Below, in pieces: positions 1 through 5,951 of a DNA stretch of 13,250 nt. A program made the position numbers and the translations under genes. The DNA lies in assembly GCA_964369805.1 (NCBI GenBank), contig CAYJFM010000044.1, forward strand, positions 1 through 13,250, in the 5' to 3' direction. Each line of letters opens with the position of its first letter. Position 1 is the first letter of the stretch. The notes under the pieces were generated by a model. It was not told the DNA's origin and did not search any database. It saw only the letters and a list, made by a program, of their open reading frames with translations. This DNA comes from CAYJHC01 sp964369805. Lineage in GTDB: Bacteria > Bacillota > Clostridia > Peptostreptococcales > Anaerovoracaceae.

Positions 1-154
1 TTGAACTATCTTTCTTTGAGTCTAATACAATCAGTTCTTGAGATTTGTATATAGTTGGTTTGTTATAGTTTTGCCCAATTACCAAAAACATGACCCCTAT
101 TATTATCACTGCTGCGCTCACTCCAATAATGATTGTTTTCTTTCCTATTTTCAT
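1..154 (-). CDS. Single-pass membrane/exported protein, N-terminal fragment (cut by window edge)
   Basis: Reading from ATG at 154-152 leftwards gives about 51 codons with no stop before the window edge. The protein starts MKIGKKTIIGVSAAV, a basic start followed by one hydrophobic segment (about residues 8-25), then a polar stretch. This is a signal anchor or uncleaved signal peptide, so the bulk of the protein should lie outside the membrane. An AAAGGA ribosome site lies about 10 nt upstream. The family cannot be recognised from 51 residues. It follows the 230-865 gene on the same strand, with a strong terminator between them and only about 30 nt from terminator to ATG. There is no room for a full promoter in that gap, so expression probably depends on readthrough. 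Confidence 0.6.
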   Translation of the reverse strand, partial: MKIGKKTIIIGVSAAVIIIGVMFLVIGQNYNKPTIYKSQELIVLDSKKDSS

Positions 155-185
155 TAAGGTTATCCTTTCTTGCTCACGTTGACTA

Positions 186-226
186 AAAAATACCCTTACC
201 CCCATAATAATGGTAAGGGTATTTTT
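186..226 (-). terminator. Rho-independent terminator after the 230-865 gene
   Basis: A perfect 15-bp stem (186-200 with 212-226, AAAAATACCCTTACC arm) encloses an 11-nt loop. On the minus strand it ends in a run of six Ts. It starts 4 nt past the stop codon of the 230-865 gene. The A-rich arm on the other side also gives it a T-rich exit on the plus strand. Confidence 0.85.
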
Positions 227-229
227 ATT

Positions 230-865
230 TTATATAGAATTTTCTGGTATTTCTATTTTTTTAATTACAGGATGATTTGTTAAAATTAAATACTTTGGCC
301 AATTGGGAGGTTCATAAGGAATATATCCACTTGAATATGATAGCATACTTAATGGTACTATTACTTCTACACTATTTAAATCTGGGTTTAGGGTAAATCC
401 TGGTACTCCTCCTGCTGTGAGTAATGGGTTAGTTAATTCTAATAGAGTTTCATTTAATGAGTAAGATTCGTTGTCATTATCTCCGAATACCATATAGCCA
501 TCAAGCGGTATATATCCATTTTCAGATTTTGTATTCTTATACTCCATAGTGAGCACAAGTACGTCTTCACTAAGCATTTTCTCTGCATCAGCTGATTTCA
601 TTAAGTAATCTTCCTTGCTTAACTGATATTTTTCAATAAAAGCTTCAACTGTCATTTTTTCGCAATCAATTAATTTAGCAGAATATCCATCAGTATTTTC
701 AGTTTGATCAAATCTATCAGCCCCTTCGTACTCTACCCATTGACCAATTTGATATATTTCCTCAACACTATCCATATTAGCATTTTCACTATTTATTGTG
801 TAAATTCGAAACCCAATAGATACAATAATTATCAAGCTTACTAGTATTAGTATATATTTTTTCAT
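230..865 (-). CDS. Membrane-anchored extracytoplasmic protein, possibly DUF5028 family
   Basis: This 211-residue protein begins with MKKY and a hydrophobic segment (residues 4-20), so it is a signal-anchored exported protein. The remainder is acidic and looks beta-rich. A pattern of 'IGQWVEYE ... DGYSAKLIDCEKMTVEAFIEKYQLSKED' near residues 40-85 resembles what I recall of the DUF5028 family of Clostridia, but I cannot confirm this without a profile search. No catalytic motif is visible. The ATG at 865-863 is supported by an AGGGAGA ribosome site 5-6 nt upstream. The gene stands alone: upstream is a roughly 300-bp region shared with a plus-strand gene, and a terminator follows the stop. Its function is unknown. 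Confidence 0.75.
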   Translation of the reverse strand: MKKYILILVSLIIIVSIGFRIYTINSENANMDSVEEIYQIGQWVEYEGADRFDQTENTDGYSAKLIDCEKMTVEAFIEKYQLSKEDYLMKSADAEKMLSEDVLVLTMEYKNTKSENGYIPLDGYMVFGDNDNESYSLNETLLELTNPLLTAGGVPGFTLNPDLNSVEVIVPLSMLSYSSGYIPYEPPNWPKYLILTNHPVIKKIEIPENSI

Positions 866-1180
866 TACTCTCCCTTCAATATGACTTTAAGTATTAGATT
901 ATATCATTGTAAACGATATTTAGTTTAGAGCATAATATGCATTAGTCTAACAGTCTAACTTTAAACCGCTTTTTCCTAGCCGTTATAAGTTATTTTGCTA
1001 ATATTATCACATCGTTTTAGTAATGTCAATATAGTATTGATTTTATTGTATAACAGTTATATTTTATATAATTATACTATTGCATTTTAAATATATCTAT
1101 TATATAATTTACGCAATACAAGTGAAGACGCCTTATTAGTTAGATCTTTTAAGTTTATTGTACAAAAGGAGAAATATAAT
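866..1180. other. Divergent intergenic region (about 315 bp)
   Basis: This AT-rich spacer separates the minus-strand 230-865 gene from the plus-strand 1181 gene and should hold both promoters. On the minus strand a TATAAT box is visible at about 898-903, without a convincing -35. A direct repeat, AGTCTAAC AGTCTAAC, sits at about 944-959 and could be an operator, though nothing proves it. No ORF with a ribosome site is seen here. Confidence 0.5.
1080..1108 (+). promoter_or_regulatory. Candidate sigma-A promoter for the 1181 gene
   Basis: TTGCAT at 1080-1085 and TATAAT at 1103-1108 are 17 bp apart, which gives a start near 1115 and a leader of about 65 nt. The -10 is consensus and the -35 is weak, in a very AT-rich background. 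Confidence 0.5.
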
Positions 1181-1645
1181 ATGAAAAGAAAAATGTTTGC
1201 TTTAATAAAGGAAGATGCTGGATCAATTAATAAAACACAGTTGTTCAAAATAGTTACTATAAGTATAATTATAGTCTCAGTTATTACAAATATATATTTA
1301 GTAAACATACTTACTAAACACGATAGTGGATTTTATATAAGAGGAACCTATGCAGCTAATGAGGATACCCCTCAGGAAGTAGAGTACTTATCTTTTCTAA
1401 CCACTTCAACTGAATCTGAAGGAAATGAATTTTACTATTCACTAGGTGGTAATCCTTCTACTGAGGGAGTCTATACTAGGCTTTCCAATAATATTTACAG
1501 ACTAGATATAGAAAATGAAACAATGGGATTTGTTATTCTAGAAAATGACAAGCTATCTTTAGTCGATCAAGATGGCAGCAGTGTTCTTAAATTTGATAAG
1601 ACAGAAGATGTGCCTATCGTTATAGGGGAGGATAGTGCTGAGTAA
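1181..1645 (+). CDS. Membrane-anchored beta-rich protein of unknown function (full-length paralogue)
   Basis: The 154-residue protein has a short basic cytoplasmic N-terminus, one membrane segment (about residues 22-44) and a soluble domain of about 110 residues outside. Repeating short strands such as GVYTRLSNNIYRLDI and GFVILENDKLSLVD suggest a small beta-barrel or lipocalin-like fold; this is inference. There is no lipobox and no catalytic motif. The ATG at 1181 has an excellent AAAAGGAGA ribosome site 7 nt upstream. A second copy, about 80% identical over the last 88 residues, lies at 3843-4109 beyond the assembly gap, so the family has been duplicated on either side of the M56 peptidase. 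Both copies end in the identical IGEDSAE. I do not recognise the family. Confidence 0.8.
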   Translation: MKRKMFALIKEDAGSINKTQLFKIVTISIIIVSVITNIYLVNILTKHDSGFYIRGTYAANEDTPQEVEYLSFLTTSTESEGNEFYYSLGGNPSTEGVYTRLSNNIYRLDIENETMGFVILENDKLSLVDQDGSSVLKFDKTEDVPIVIGEDSAE

Positions 1646-1738
1646 TTTATAAGCAACCTAATTGAGTAGTAGGAGGAATAGAATAATCCCTCCTACCTCT
1701 CGCACCACTGCACGTACGGTTCCGTATACAGCGGTTCC

Positions 1739-1810
1739 TTAGTTTTCACAAACTTTTGTATAATAGCCAGTTAGGGTTAAGTATCCTATCTTGGCTATTT
1801 CTTTATTTGT
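1739..1810 (-). pseudogene. Group II intron-encoded protein, C-terminal fragment
   Basis: A frame shifted relative to the N-terminal piece reads TNKEIAKIGYLTLTGYYTKV then CEN and a stop at 1741-1739. This resembles the end of the C-terminal (D/En) portion of intron-encoded proteins (typically 'LTNKELAKIGY...YYLKV'). It overlaps the N-terminal fragment by a few bases, which puts the deletion junction at about 1800-1812. Domain V follows directly, as in intact introns. Confidence 0.65.
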
Positions 1811-1937
1811 GAGTATTCTCGCGTTCTAGGATTTTCTCAAGCAACTTGTCTGTCTCAAAAGTTGCGGTGCTAGTGTTGTTTTCAGTTGTATTTTCACGAC
1901 TTAGCACTTCTGCATATTCTTTCTTTTCCGAAGATAC
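1803..1937 (-). pseudogene. Group II intron-encoded protein, N-terminal fragment
   Basis: An open frame of 44 codons contains TDKLLEKILERENTHK, which matches the usual N-terminal helix of intron reverse transcriptases (LLEKIL..EN..KAYKRV). It stops at TAA (1805-1803) exactly where the RT0/RT1 region should begin. There is no clear start codon in frame; a GTG at about codon 11 is possible. No reverse transcriptase or maturase motif remains, so no activity is expected. Confidence 0.65.
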
Positions 1938-2035
1938 CTATATGCCTGATGTGATTAGGGCTTTCTAAACTTCTAAATACAAGTGCACCACTCCTTAGAA
2001 ATGTAAAGTTCTGGCTCTCTTAGTTAAACATAGCC

Positions 2036-2164
2036 CCCTTAACAAATATACAAAGACAGCAAATACTGTTTAATCTTCATTTATTTTTCTTTCAATTACA
2101 AAACAAATTAGGATTTTTATTATATTATAATAAAAGCTTAATTATATAAATACTTTAACAATGT
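2036..2164. other. AT-rich intergenic stretch with a palindrome
   Basis: Between the intron remnant and the M56 promoter there is no gene. The only structure seen is an AT-only 10-bp palindrome around one base (TTTTATTATA at 2115-2124 with TATAATAAAA at 2126-2135). It may be a weak hairpin or an operator, or just chance in such AT-rich sequence. Confidence 0.4.
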
Positions 2165-2194
2165 TTGACAAAGAAATATACAATATAATATAAT
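2165..2194 (+). promoter_or_regulatory. Strong sigma-A promoter for the M56 peptidase gene
   Basis: A consensus TTGACA (2165-2170) and a consensus TATAAT (2189-2194) are separated by 18 bp. A second overlapping TATAAT starts at 2184. Transcription should start near 2201 and leave a leader of about 60 nt. No TACA-N-TGTA dyad typical of BlaI/MecI operators is visible. Confidence 0.7.
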
Positions 2195-2262
2195 GGAAAA
2201 TAAAATTCTGGTCTAACATATAAGGGCCCACTCACTAATTGTTTTTTAAGAGGTAAATAACT

Positions 2263-3441
2263 ATGTACACCTATTACTTTATCACTATATTTTCCGTTAT
2301 ATCAGCCATAATGTGGTGTAATCTATTAATAATAATCTTATATTTCCTAAGGAAAAATACTGATTTTATAAAAAATTTCACCATTGCTCCTCTTTTATTT
2401 CTTGCCATTTTATGCATATGTAGGGCTATTTTTGTTTTCGAACTACCTTTTACAATCACCCTAGAAACCGAGATAATATATACTACACTGTATCTATTCT
2501 TAACCGACCCTTTCATAATTTTTGATAACGGCACTATAATTTCCGTCTTAAATCTATTCGTTTTCATTTGGATAGTAGGTTCTCTTTATTTCTCAGTCAA
2601 ACTCGTAATTTCAGCTATAAAGGTCAGAAATAGCCTTCAAACCTTCAGCCCAGTTCAAGATAAGAAAGTCTTGAATATACTAAGCACTATAACTTCAAAT
2701 GAAAAGAAAAAATTTGATATAAAAGTTATTAGCTCACAGACAGTTTCCGTTCCTATGGTGACAGGTTTTTTAAATCCTACCATAATACTTCCTAGTTTTT
2801 CTATTAGCGAAAAGGAATTATTTCATATTCTGTCTCACGAATGGATGCACTTTAAAAAGAAAGATTCATGGATAAAGCTCATCTTTCAGATACTTTGTAT
2901 CATCTTTTGGTGGAATCCTTTCATTCATTTGATGAGAAAAAATTTAGACCATATGCTTGAAGTTCGTTGTGATACAGAAGTTGTAAAAAAAATGTCTTCA
3001 GAGGATAAATTTCAATATCTCGGAACCCTGTTATCTATAATAAAACATAGTTCAGTCCAAGGAGATAGTCGGTTCTTAAAAACAGCTTCTTGCTCTGCTT
3101 TAGTAAGTACAAACAAAGAAACAATGATTGAACAAAGGTTTAAAATCGTTTTATCTGACGAAAAGAAAAATAAAGGGTTTATAAGTTTATTTTATTTAGG
3201 AATTATCATAACCTTTATAATTTCAAATCTAATTATAGTTCAACCAGCTTTCTACGATGCGCCAGATTTAGTACCTGGAGAACCAATTGAGGTAACAGCT
3301 GAAAATTCCTATTTGCTCGAAAATGAAGATGGTACATATGGATTATATGTTGATGACGAACTTTTTGAGACTGCTCTACAGGAAGAAGAGTTATCGATAG
3401 CACCTTATTCCTTATTGCCCATAAAGAAAGGATTTAATTAA
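2263..3441 (+). CDS. M56 family (BlaR1/MecR1-type) membrane zinc metallopeptidase
   Basis: This 392-residue integral membrane protein carries the zinc motif HEWMH at residues 192-196. The downstream acidic ligand lies in LEVRCD (Glu233, Asp237), as in the M56 peptidases. Hydrophobic segments lie at about 5-28, 41-60, 92-118, 203-220 and 309-330. BlaR1 and MecR1 use this domain to start cleavage of a repressor after an outer sensor domain binds beta-lactam. Here the part after the last membrane segment is only about 65 residues, acidic, with no penicillin-binding SxxK domain, so the signal must be something else. No BlaI-type repressor gene is in the window. The ATG has an AAGAGG site 9 nt upstream and a strong promoter before it. 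The 3444 gene follows 2 nt after the stop, so the two are co-transcribed. Confidence 0.85.
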   Translation: MYTYYFITIFSVISAIMWCNLLIIILYFLRKNTDFIKNFTIAPLLFLAILCICRAIFVFELPFTITLETEIIYTTLYLFLTDPFIIFDNGTIISVLNLFVFIWIVGSLYFSVKLVISAIKVRNSLQTFSPVQDKKVLNILSTITSNEKKKFDIKVISSQTVSVPMVTGFLNPTIILPSFSISEKELFHILSHEWMHFKKKDSWIKLIFQILCIIFWWNPFIHLMRKNLDHMLEVRCDTEVVKKMSSEDKFQYLGTLLSIIKHSSVQGDSRFLKTASCSALVSTNKETMIEQRFKIVLSDEKKNKGFISLFYLGIIITFIISNLIIVQPAFYDAPDLVPGEPIEVTAENSYLLENEDGTYGLYVDDELFETALQEEELSIAPYSLLPIKKGFN

Positions 3442-3443
3442 TT

Positions 3444-3692
3444 ATGAAAAGGAAAATATTAACATTATTATTAGTCGGTATTATTTTTACCGGTGGGTAT
3501 TCCTGTAATAACCCTTCAATCACAATTTACGCTAGTACTTCACCTTCTGTTTCAGCTACAGAAAGTGAACCTATCATAGCTCGTGCGCCTAAAACTGAAT
3601 GGCGTTTCAAAATGATTAATGGGGTGAAACACAAACGCTTGTGGTCGATAACTCGTAACAAATGGATCTCAGACTGGATACGTGTTAGATAG
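3444..3692 (+). CDS. Small secreted Trp/Arg-rich protein, unknown function
   Basis: The 82-residue product starts MKRKILTLLLVGIIF, a classic signal peptide. A cysteine follows at residue 21 (GGYSC); the preceding residues fit a lipobox only poorly, and a later cleavage after IYA is equally possible. A Ser/Thr-rich spacer leads to a C-terminal half dense in Trp, Arg and Lys (EWRFKMINGVKHKRLWSITR... to the stop), with four tryptophans. The AAAGGA site lies inside the end of the M56 gene, and the ATG is 2 nt past that gene's stop, so translation is likely coupled. It may be the ligand, partner or target of the M56 peptidase; this is inference from position. The family is not recognised. Confidence 0.7.
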   Translation: MKRKILTLLLVGIIFTGGYSCNNPSITIYASTSPSVSATESEPIIARAPKTEWRFKMINGVKHKRLWSITRNKWISDWIRVR

Positions 3693-3741
3693 TTTCCATC
3701 AAACTCTTTCGCTAAATATGCTTTTTTTAATGTAATATTCA

Positions 3742-3841
3742 NNNNNNNNNNNNNNNNNNNNNNNNNNNNNNNNNNNNNNNNNNNNNNNNNNNNNNNNNNN
3801 NNNNNNNNNNNNNNNNNNNNNNNNNNNNNNNNNNNNNNNNN
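3742..3841. other. Assembly gap (100 Ns)
   Basis: A run of exactly 100 Ns is a scaffolding placeholder, so the true length is unknown. It lies next to the second copy of the 1181-1645 gene, which suggests the assembly broke at this repeated family. Any gene content between 3741 and 3842, including the missing 5' half of that copy, is lost. Confidence 0.95.
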
Positions 3842-3842
3842 T

Positions 3843-4109
3843 CTGGAAGTAGAATACTTATCTTTTCTAACTACTTCGTCTGAAGGAAATGAATTTTACT
3901 ATTCAGTAGGTGGTAACCCTTCTACTGAGGGAGTCTATACCAAGCTTTCTAGTAATATTTACAGACTAGATATAGATAATGAAACAATAGGATTTGTCAT
4001 TCTAGAAAAAGATAAGCTATCCTTAATCGCCTATGATGGCAACAGTGTTGATGAATTTACTAAAACAGGTGTGGAGCCTATCATTATAGGGGAGGATAGT
4101 GCTGAGTAA
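3843..4109 (+). CDS. Second copy of the membrane-anchored beta-rich protein, 3' part only
   Basis: The frame is open from the gap edge to TAA at 4107-4109 and encodes 88 residues. They align with residues 66-154 of the 1181-1645 protein at about 80% identity, with one two-residue deletion. Shared blocks include EVEYLSFLTTS, GGNPSTEGVYT, NIYRLDI, GFVILE and the identical end IGEDSAE. The start, membrane segment and promoter are hidden in the assembly gap. There is no frameshift or stop in what remains, so the gene is probably intact in the genome and only partial here. A terminator follows at 4133-4164. Confidence 0.85.
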   Translation: MEVEYLSFLTTSSEGNEFYYSVGGNPSTEGVYTKLSSNIYRLDIDNETIGFVILEKDKLSLIAYDGNSVDEFTKTGVEPIIIGEDSAE

Positions 4110-4132
4110 TATATAGACAATCAATTAAAATC

Positions 4133-4164
4133 AAAAAGGGTGCTGCGAAGTAGCATCTTTTTTT
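4133..4164. terminator. Bidirectional terminator between convergent genes
   Basis: A 12-bp stem (4133-4144 with 4152-4163) with two G-U pairs has an A-run on one side and a T-run on the other, so it works in both directions. It ends the plus-strand paralogue (stop 4109) and the minus-strand phosphate permease gene, whose stop codon overlaps the stem at 4163-4165. Confidence 0.85.
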
Positions 4165-5110
4165 ATAAATACAAATTCCCTATCAAAAATGCCAAACCAC
4201 ATGCCATACTAGGAGTGCCAAACCAAGCCACTCCTATATTTCTTAATACTTTAAAATCGACATTAGCTATTCCAGTTGTAAGTCCAACTCCAACTACAGC
4301 TCCTACAATAGCCTGTGATGAAGATACTGGTATCCCTACTTTTGCATAGATAAACACAGTAATCGCGCTTGCAAGTACAACTAAGAACCCTGATAAGGGG
4401 TTCAGCGAAGCTATTCTGTCTCCAACAGTATACATTACCTTTTTGCTATAAGTTAGTACTCCAATTGCTATTGATACTCCTCCAATAATTGAAGCTACTT
4501 GGTTATTAATTAAGTTAACTTCTCCTGTATATAAAGCTGTAATATTAGCTACGTTGTTTGCCCCTAAAGAGTATGCTCCTATTATTCCTGCAATATAGTA
4601 CCCTACAATAATCATCTTATCATAAGAAGCTAAGCTCTTTACTCTGTCAGTTACTATTCTCTTTGCAAAGGAGTAAAGTATATAGCTAATTAATCCTGCC
4701 CCGATAGGTGTCAATACCCAGGCGCCTATAAATTTTGTTGTCGCTGTAAGGTCTGCTTGCCCCATAACTAGGCCCCAGCCTATTATAGCCCCAATTACGC
4801 ATTGAGATGTTGATACAGGAAAAGACAGCACCGTCATCAGCATCACCGTTATACCCGCTGAAAGCATAACAAAAAAAGCTGCCACTACAGTGGTGACTCC
4901 ACTAGAATATCCATATTCACTTAAATTTTCAATGCCACTTGCCCCATCTACATAGGCACCAATTATTACAAATATAGCTGTAATAATTACCGCTCTACCA
5001 TACTTTACTGTACCAGTAGTAACCGCCACACCAAAAACATTAGATGCATCGTTTGCACCTAGTGTAAAACCAAGGAAACCACCTGACAGAAGGTAAATTA
5101 AGCTATTCAT
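4163..5110 (-). CDS. pit: PiT-family inorganic phosphate permease
   Basis: The 315-residue membrane protein shows the duplicated PiT signature: GANDASNVFG at residues 18-27 and GANNVANI at 183-190. Paired internal repeats, FPVSTSQCVIGAIIGWGL (about 98-114) and IPVSSSQAIVGAVVGVGL (about 258-275), mark the inverted halves. PiT proteins import phosphate, as a metal-phosphate complex, using a cation gradient. The length fits the short bacterial form. The DUF47 gene lies 12 nt upstream on the same strand, the standard pairing for this family. CysP-type sulfate permeases are relatives, but the DUF47 partner favours phosphate. The start ATG at 5110 is supported by synteny, and the ribosome site AGAGGT lies close upstream. 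Confidence 0.9.
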   Translation of the reverse strand: MNSLIYLLSGGFLGFTLGANDASNVFGVAVTTGTVKYGRAVIITAIFVIIGAYVDGASGIENLSEYGYSSGVTTVVAAFFVMLSAGITVMLMTVLSFPVSTSQCVIGAIIGWGLVMGQADLTATTKFIGAWVLTPIGAGLISYILYSFAKRIVTDRVKSLASYDKMIIVGYYIAGIIGAYSLGANNVANITALYTGEVNLINNQVASIIGGVSIAIGVLTYSKKVMYTVGDRIASLNPLSGFLVVLASAITVFIYAKVGIPVSSSQAIVGAVVGVGLTTGIANVDFKVLRNIGVAWFGTPSMACGLAFLIGNLYL

Positions 5111-5122
5111 ATACCTTAACCT

Positions 5123-5773
5123 CTATACCTTTCTTAACACAGCCATAATATGAATACTATCTCCAATATTCTCTATTTTGTCAGAAATATCACATACAGA
5201 ATTTATAAGTGTTTTCATGTAGACTTTATAGGCAAGATCTTCTTCTTCATTGAATATCTTTCTTATAATAGATCCTTCTATCTGGTCAATCTCTTTTTCT
5301 ACCCTACTTATTTCCTCAAGAAGTTTATGATCCTTTATTATAGATTCATAATTTGCAAATAACGCCTTCAGCACTAAAAACAAGTATTCTAACTGTCCCT
5401 TTGTTAAGCTAATTATATTCATTAAAGCAGATTTTACTTCCTCTGACATTCGCATATTTTCATTTACTATTTGCCTTGAAATGTCTTGGCACCTATTAGG
5501 TATTTTATCCATGGTTAAAATTAATTCTAATATTTCTGTCCTAGTTTGAGGTAGCATTGGGTGAGTCAATAAATCATCAACTGCTTTTCTTCGCAAACTA
5601 TCTGCATTAGCTTCTAGTTCATCTATCTTTCTTCTACTCTCTTCTAATAATTTATAATCTTTTCCCTCTCCATAGATATCAAGGAAGTTCTCAAATTCCC
5701 ATAAACTCGCCTCTATAGTTTTATTAAAGCCTTCAAGCATTTCGTATATGTTCTTGGTTTTCTTAAATATCAT
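5123..5773 (-). CDS. DUF47 (PhoU-like) protein, partner of the phosphate permease
   Basis: The 216-residue protein is almost entirely helical and soluble. It shows the DUF47/TIGR00153 pattern: an N-terminal 'NIYEMLEGFNKTIEAS' helix, a 'RRKIDELEANADSLRRKAVDDLL' coil, and a repeated 'KEIDQIEGSIIRKIF...' in the second half. That is the two-repeat PhoU-like bundle, with acidic metal-binding residues in the ExxxD-type helices. Members are thought to control the adjacent PiT permease. It lies 12 nt upstream of pit and they form one transcript. The ATG at 5773 has only a weak GAGA site nearby. A strong AAGGAGG lies 38 nt upstream with a hairpin between them; see the leader entry. The in-frame codons between offer no ATG, GTG or TTG. 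Confidence 0.88.
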   Translation of the reverse strand: MIFKKTKNIYEMLEGFNKTIEASLWEFENFLDIYGEGKDYKLLEESRRKIDELEANADSLRRKAVDDLLTHPMLPQTRTEILELILTMDKIPNRCQDISRQIVNENMRMSEEVKSALMNIISLTKGQLEYLFLVLKALFANYESIIKDHKLLEEISRVEKEIDQIEGSIIRKIFNEEEDLAYKVYMKTLINSVCDISDKIENIGDSIHIMAVLRKV

Positions 5774-5818
5774 ATATTTTCTCTGGCGTATTTTTGCAAA
5801 ATATACCAGAACCTCCTT
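5770..5818 (-). promoter_or_regulatory. Leader with strong ribosome site, hairpin and possible 9-codon uORF
   Basis: A consensus AAGGAGG (5812-5818) lies 38 nt before the DUF47 ATG, too far to serve it directly. Twelve nt after it is a TTG (5799-5797) that opens a 9-codon frame (L/M QKYARENI). This ends in TGA at 5772-5770, overlapping the DUF47 ATG as ATGA. A hairpin (CTGG...TATTTT with AAAATA...CCAG, 5783-5809) covers the same stretch. Translational coupling, or bridging of the site by the folded hairpin, would both explain the layout; neither is proven. Confidence 0.4.
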
Positions 5819-5876
5819 TCTTGGCGCACTTTCTCTAGCGAAGTGATTTGGAAATATCTTTGAATTTTCTTAATCT

Positions 5877-5882
5877 ATTATA
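5877..5882 (-). promoter_or_regulatory. -10 box of the DUF47-pit promoter
   Basis: A consensus TATAAT lies directly after the T-run of the upstream terminator, about 105 nt before the DUF47 start. The matching -35 position falls inside the terminator stem (TTTATT at 17 bp) and is weak. Read on the plus strand, a 17-bp stretch here recurs identically at 13234-13250. Confidence 0.45.
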
Positions 5883-5884
5883 CA

Positions 5885-5919
5885 TAAAAAACAGACCTTA
5901 ATAAATATTAAAGTCTGTT
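5885..5919 (-). terminator. Terminator of the phloroglucinol operon
   Basis: A 12-bp stem (AACAGACTTTAA at 5919-5908 with TTAAGGTCTGTT at 5901-5890, one G-U pair) has a 6-nt loop and ends in six Ts. It lies 32 nt past the BKACE stop codon. Confidence 0.85.
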
Positions 5920-5951
5920 AAAATATGTATTTTTATGTAATTTAGTACAGA

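Larger units (their letters stand above)
1661..2035 (-). mobile_element. Group II intron remnant with most of the reverse transcriptase deleted
   Basis: The minus strand shows the 3' end of a group II intron. A domain-V-like hairpin at 1704-1735 has ACCGCTG pairing with CAGTGGT and an inner TACG-GAAC-CGTA hairpin. It is followed by a domain-VI-like stem (GTAGGAGG/CCTCCTAC, 1669-1676 with 1689-1696), and the intron ends ...TACTCAAT at 1661. Immediately upstream are two pieces of the intron-encoded protein: an N-terminal piece at 1803-1937 and a C-terminal piece at 1739-1810, out of frame with each other. More than 1 kb of reverse transcriptase and maturase is missing. Sequence up to about 2035 looks like intron domain I, but the conserved 5' GUGYG end was not found, so the left border is approximate. 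The element cannot move on its own. Confidence 0.72.

Noticed and set aside
1087..1308. Minus-strand open frame overlapping the start of the 1181 gene
   Set aside because: It is AT-rich antisense sequence over a promoter and a gene with a strong ribosome site; it has no convincing ribosome site of its own.
2114..2135. BlaI/MecI-type operator before the M56 gene
   Set aside because: The palindrome is pure AT and lacks the TACA/TGTA half-sites of such operators.
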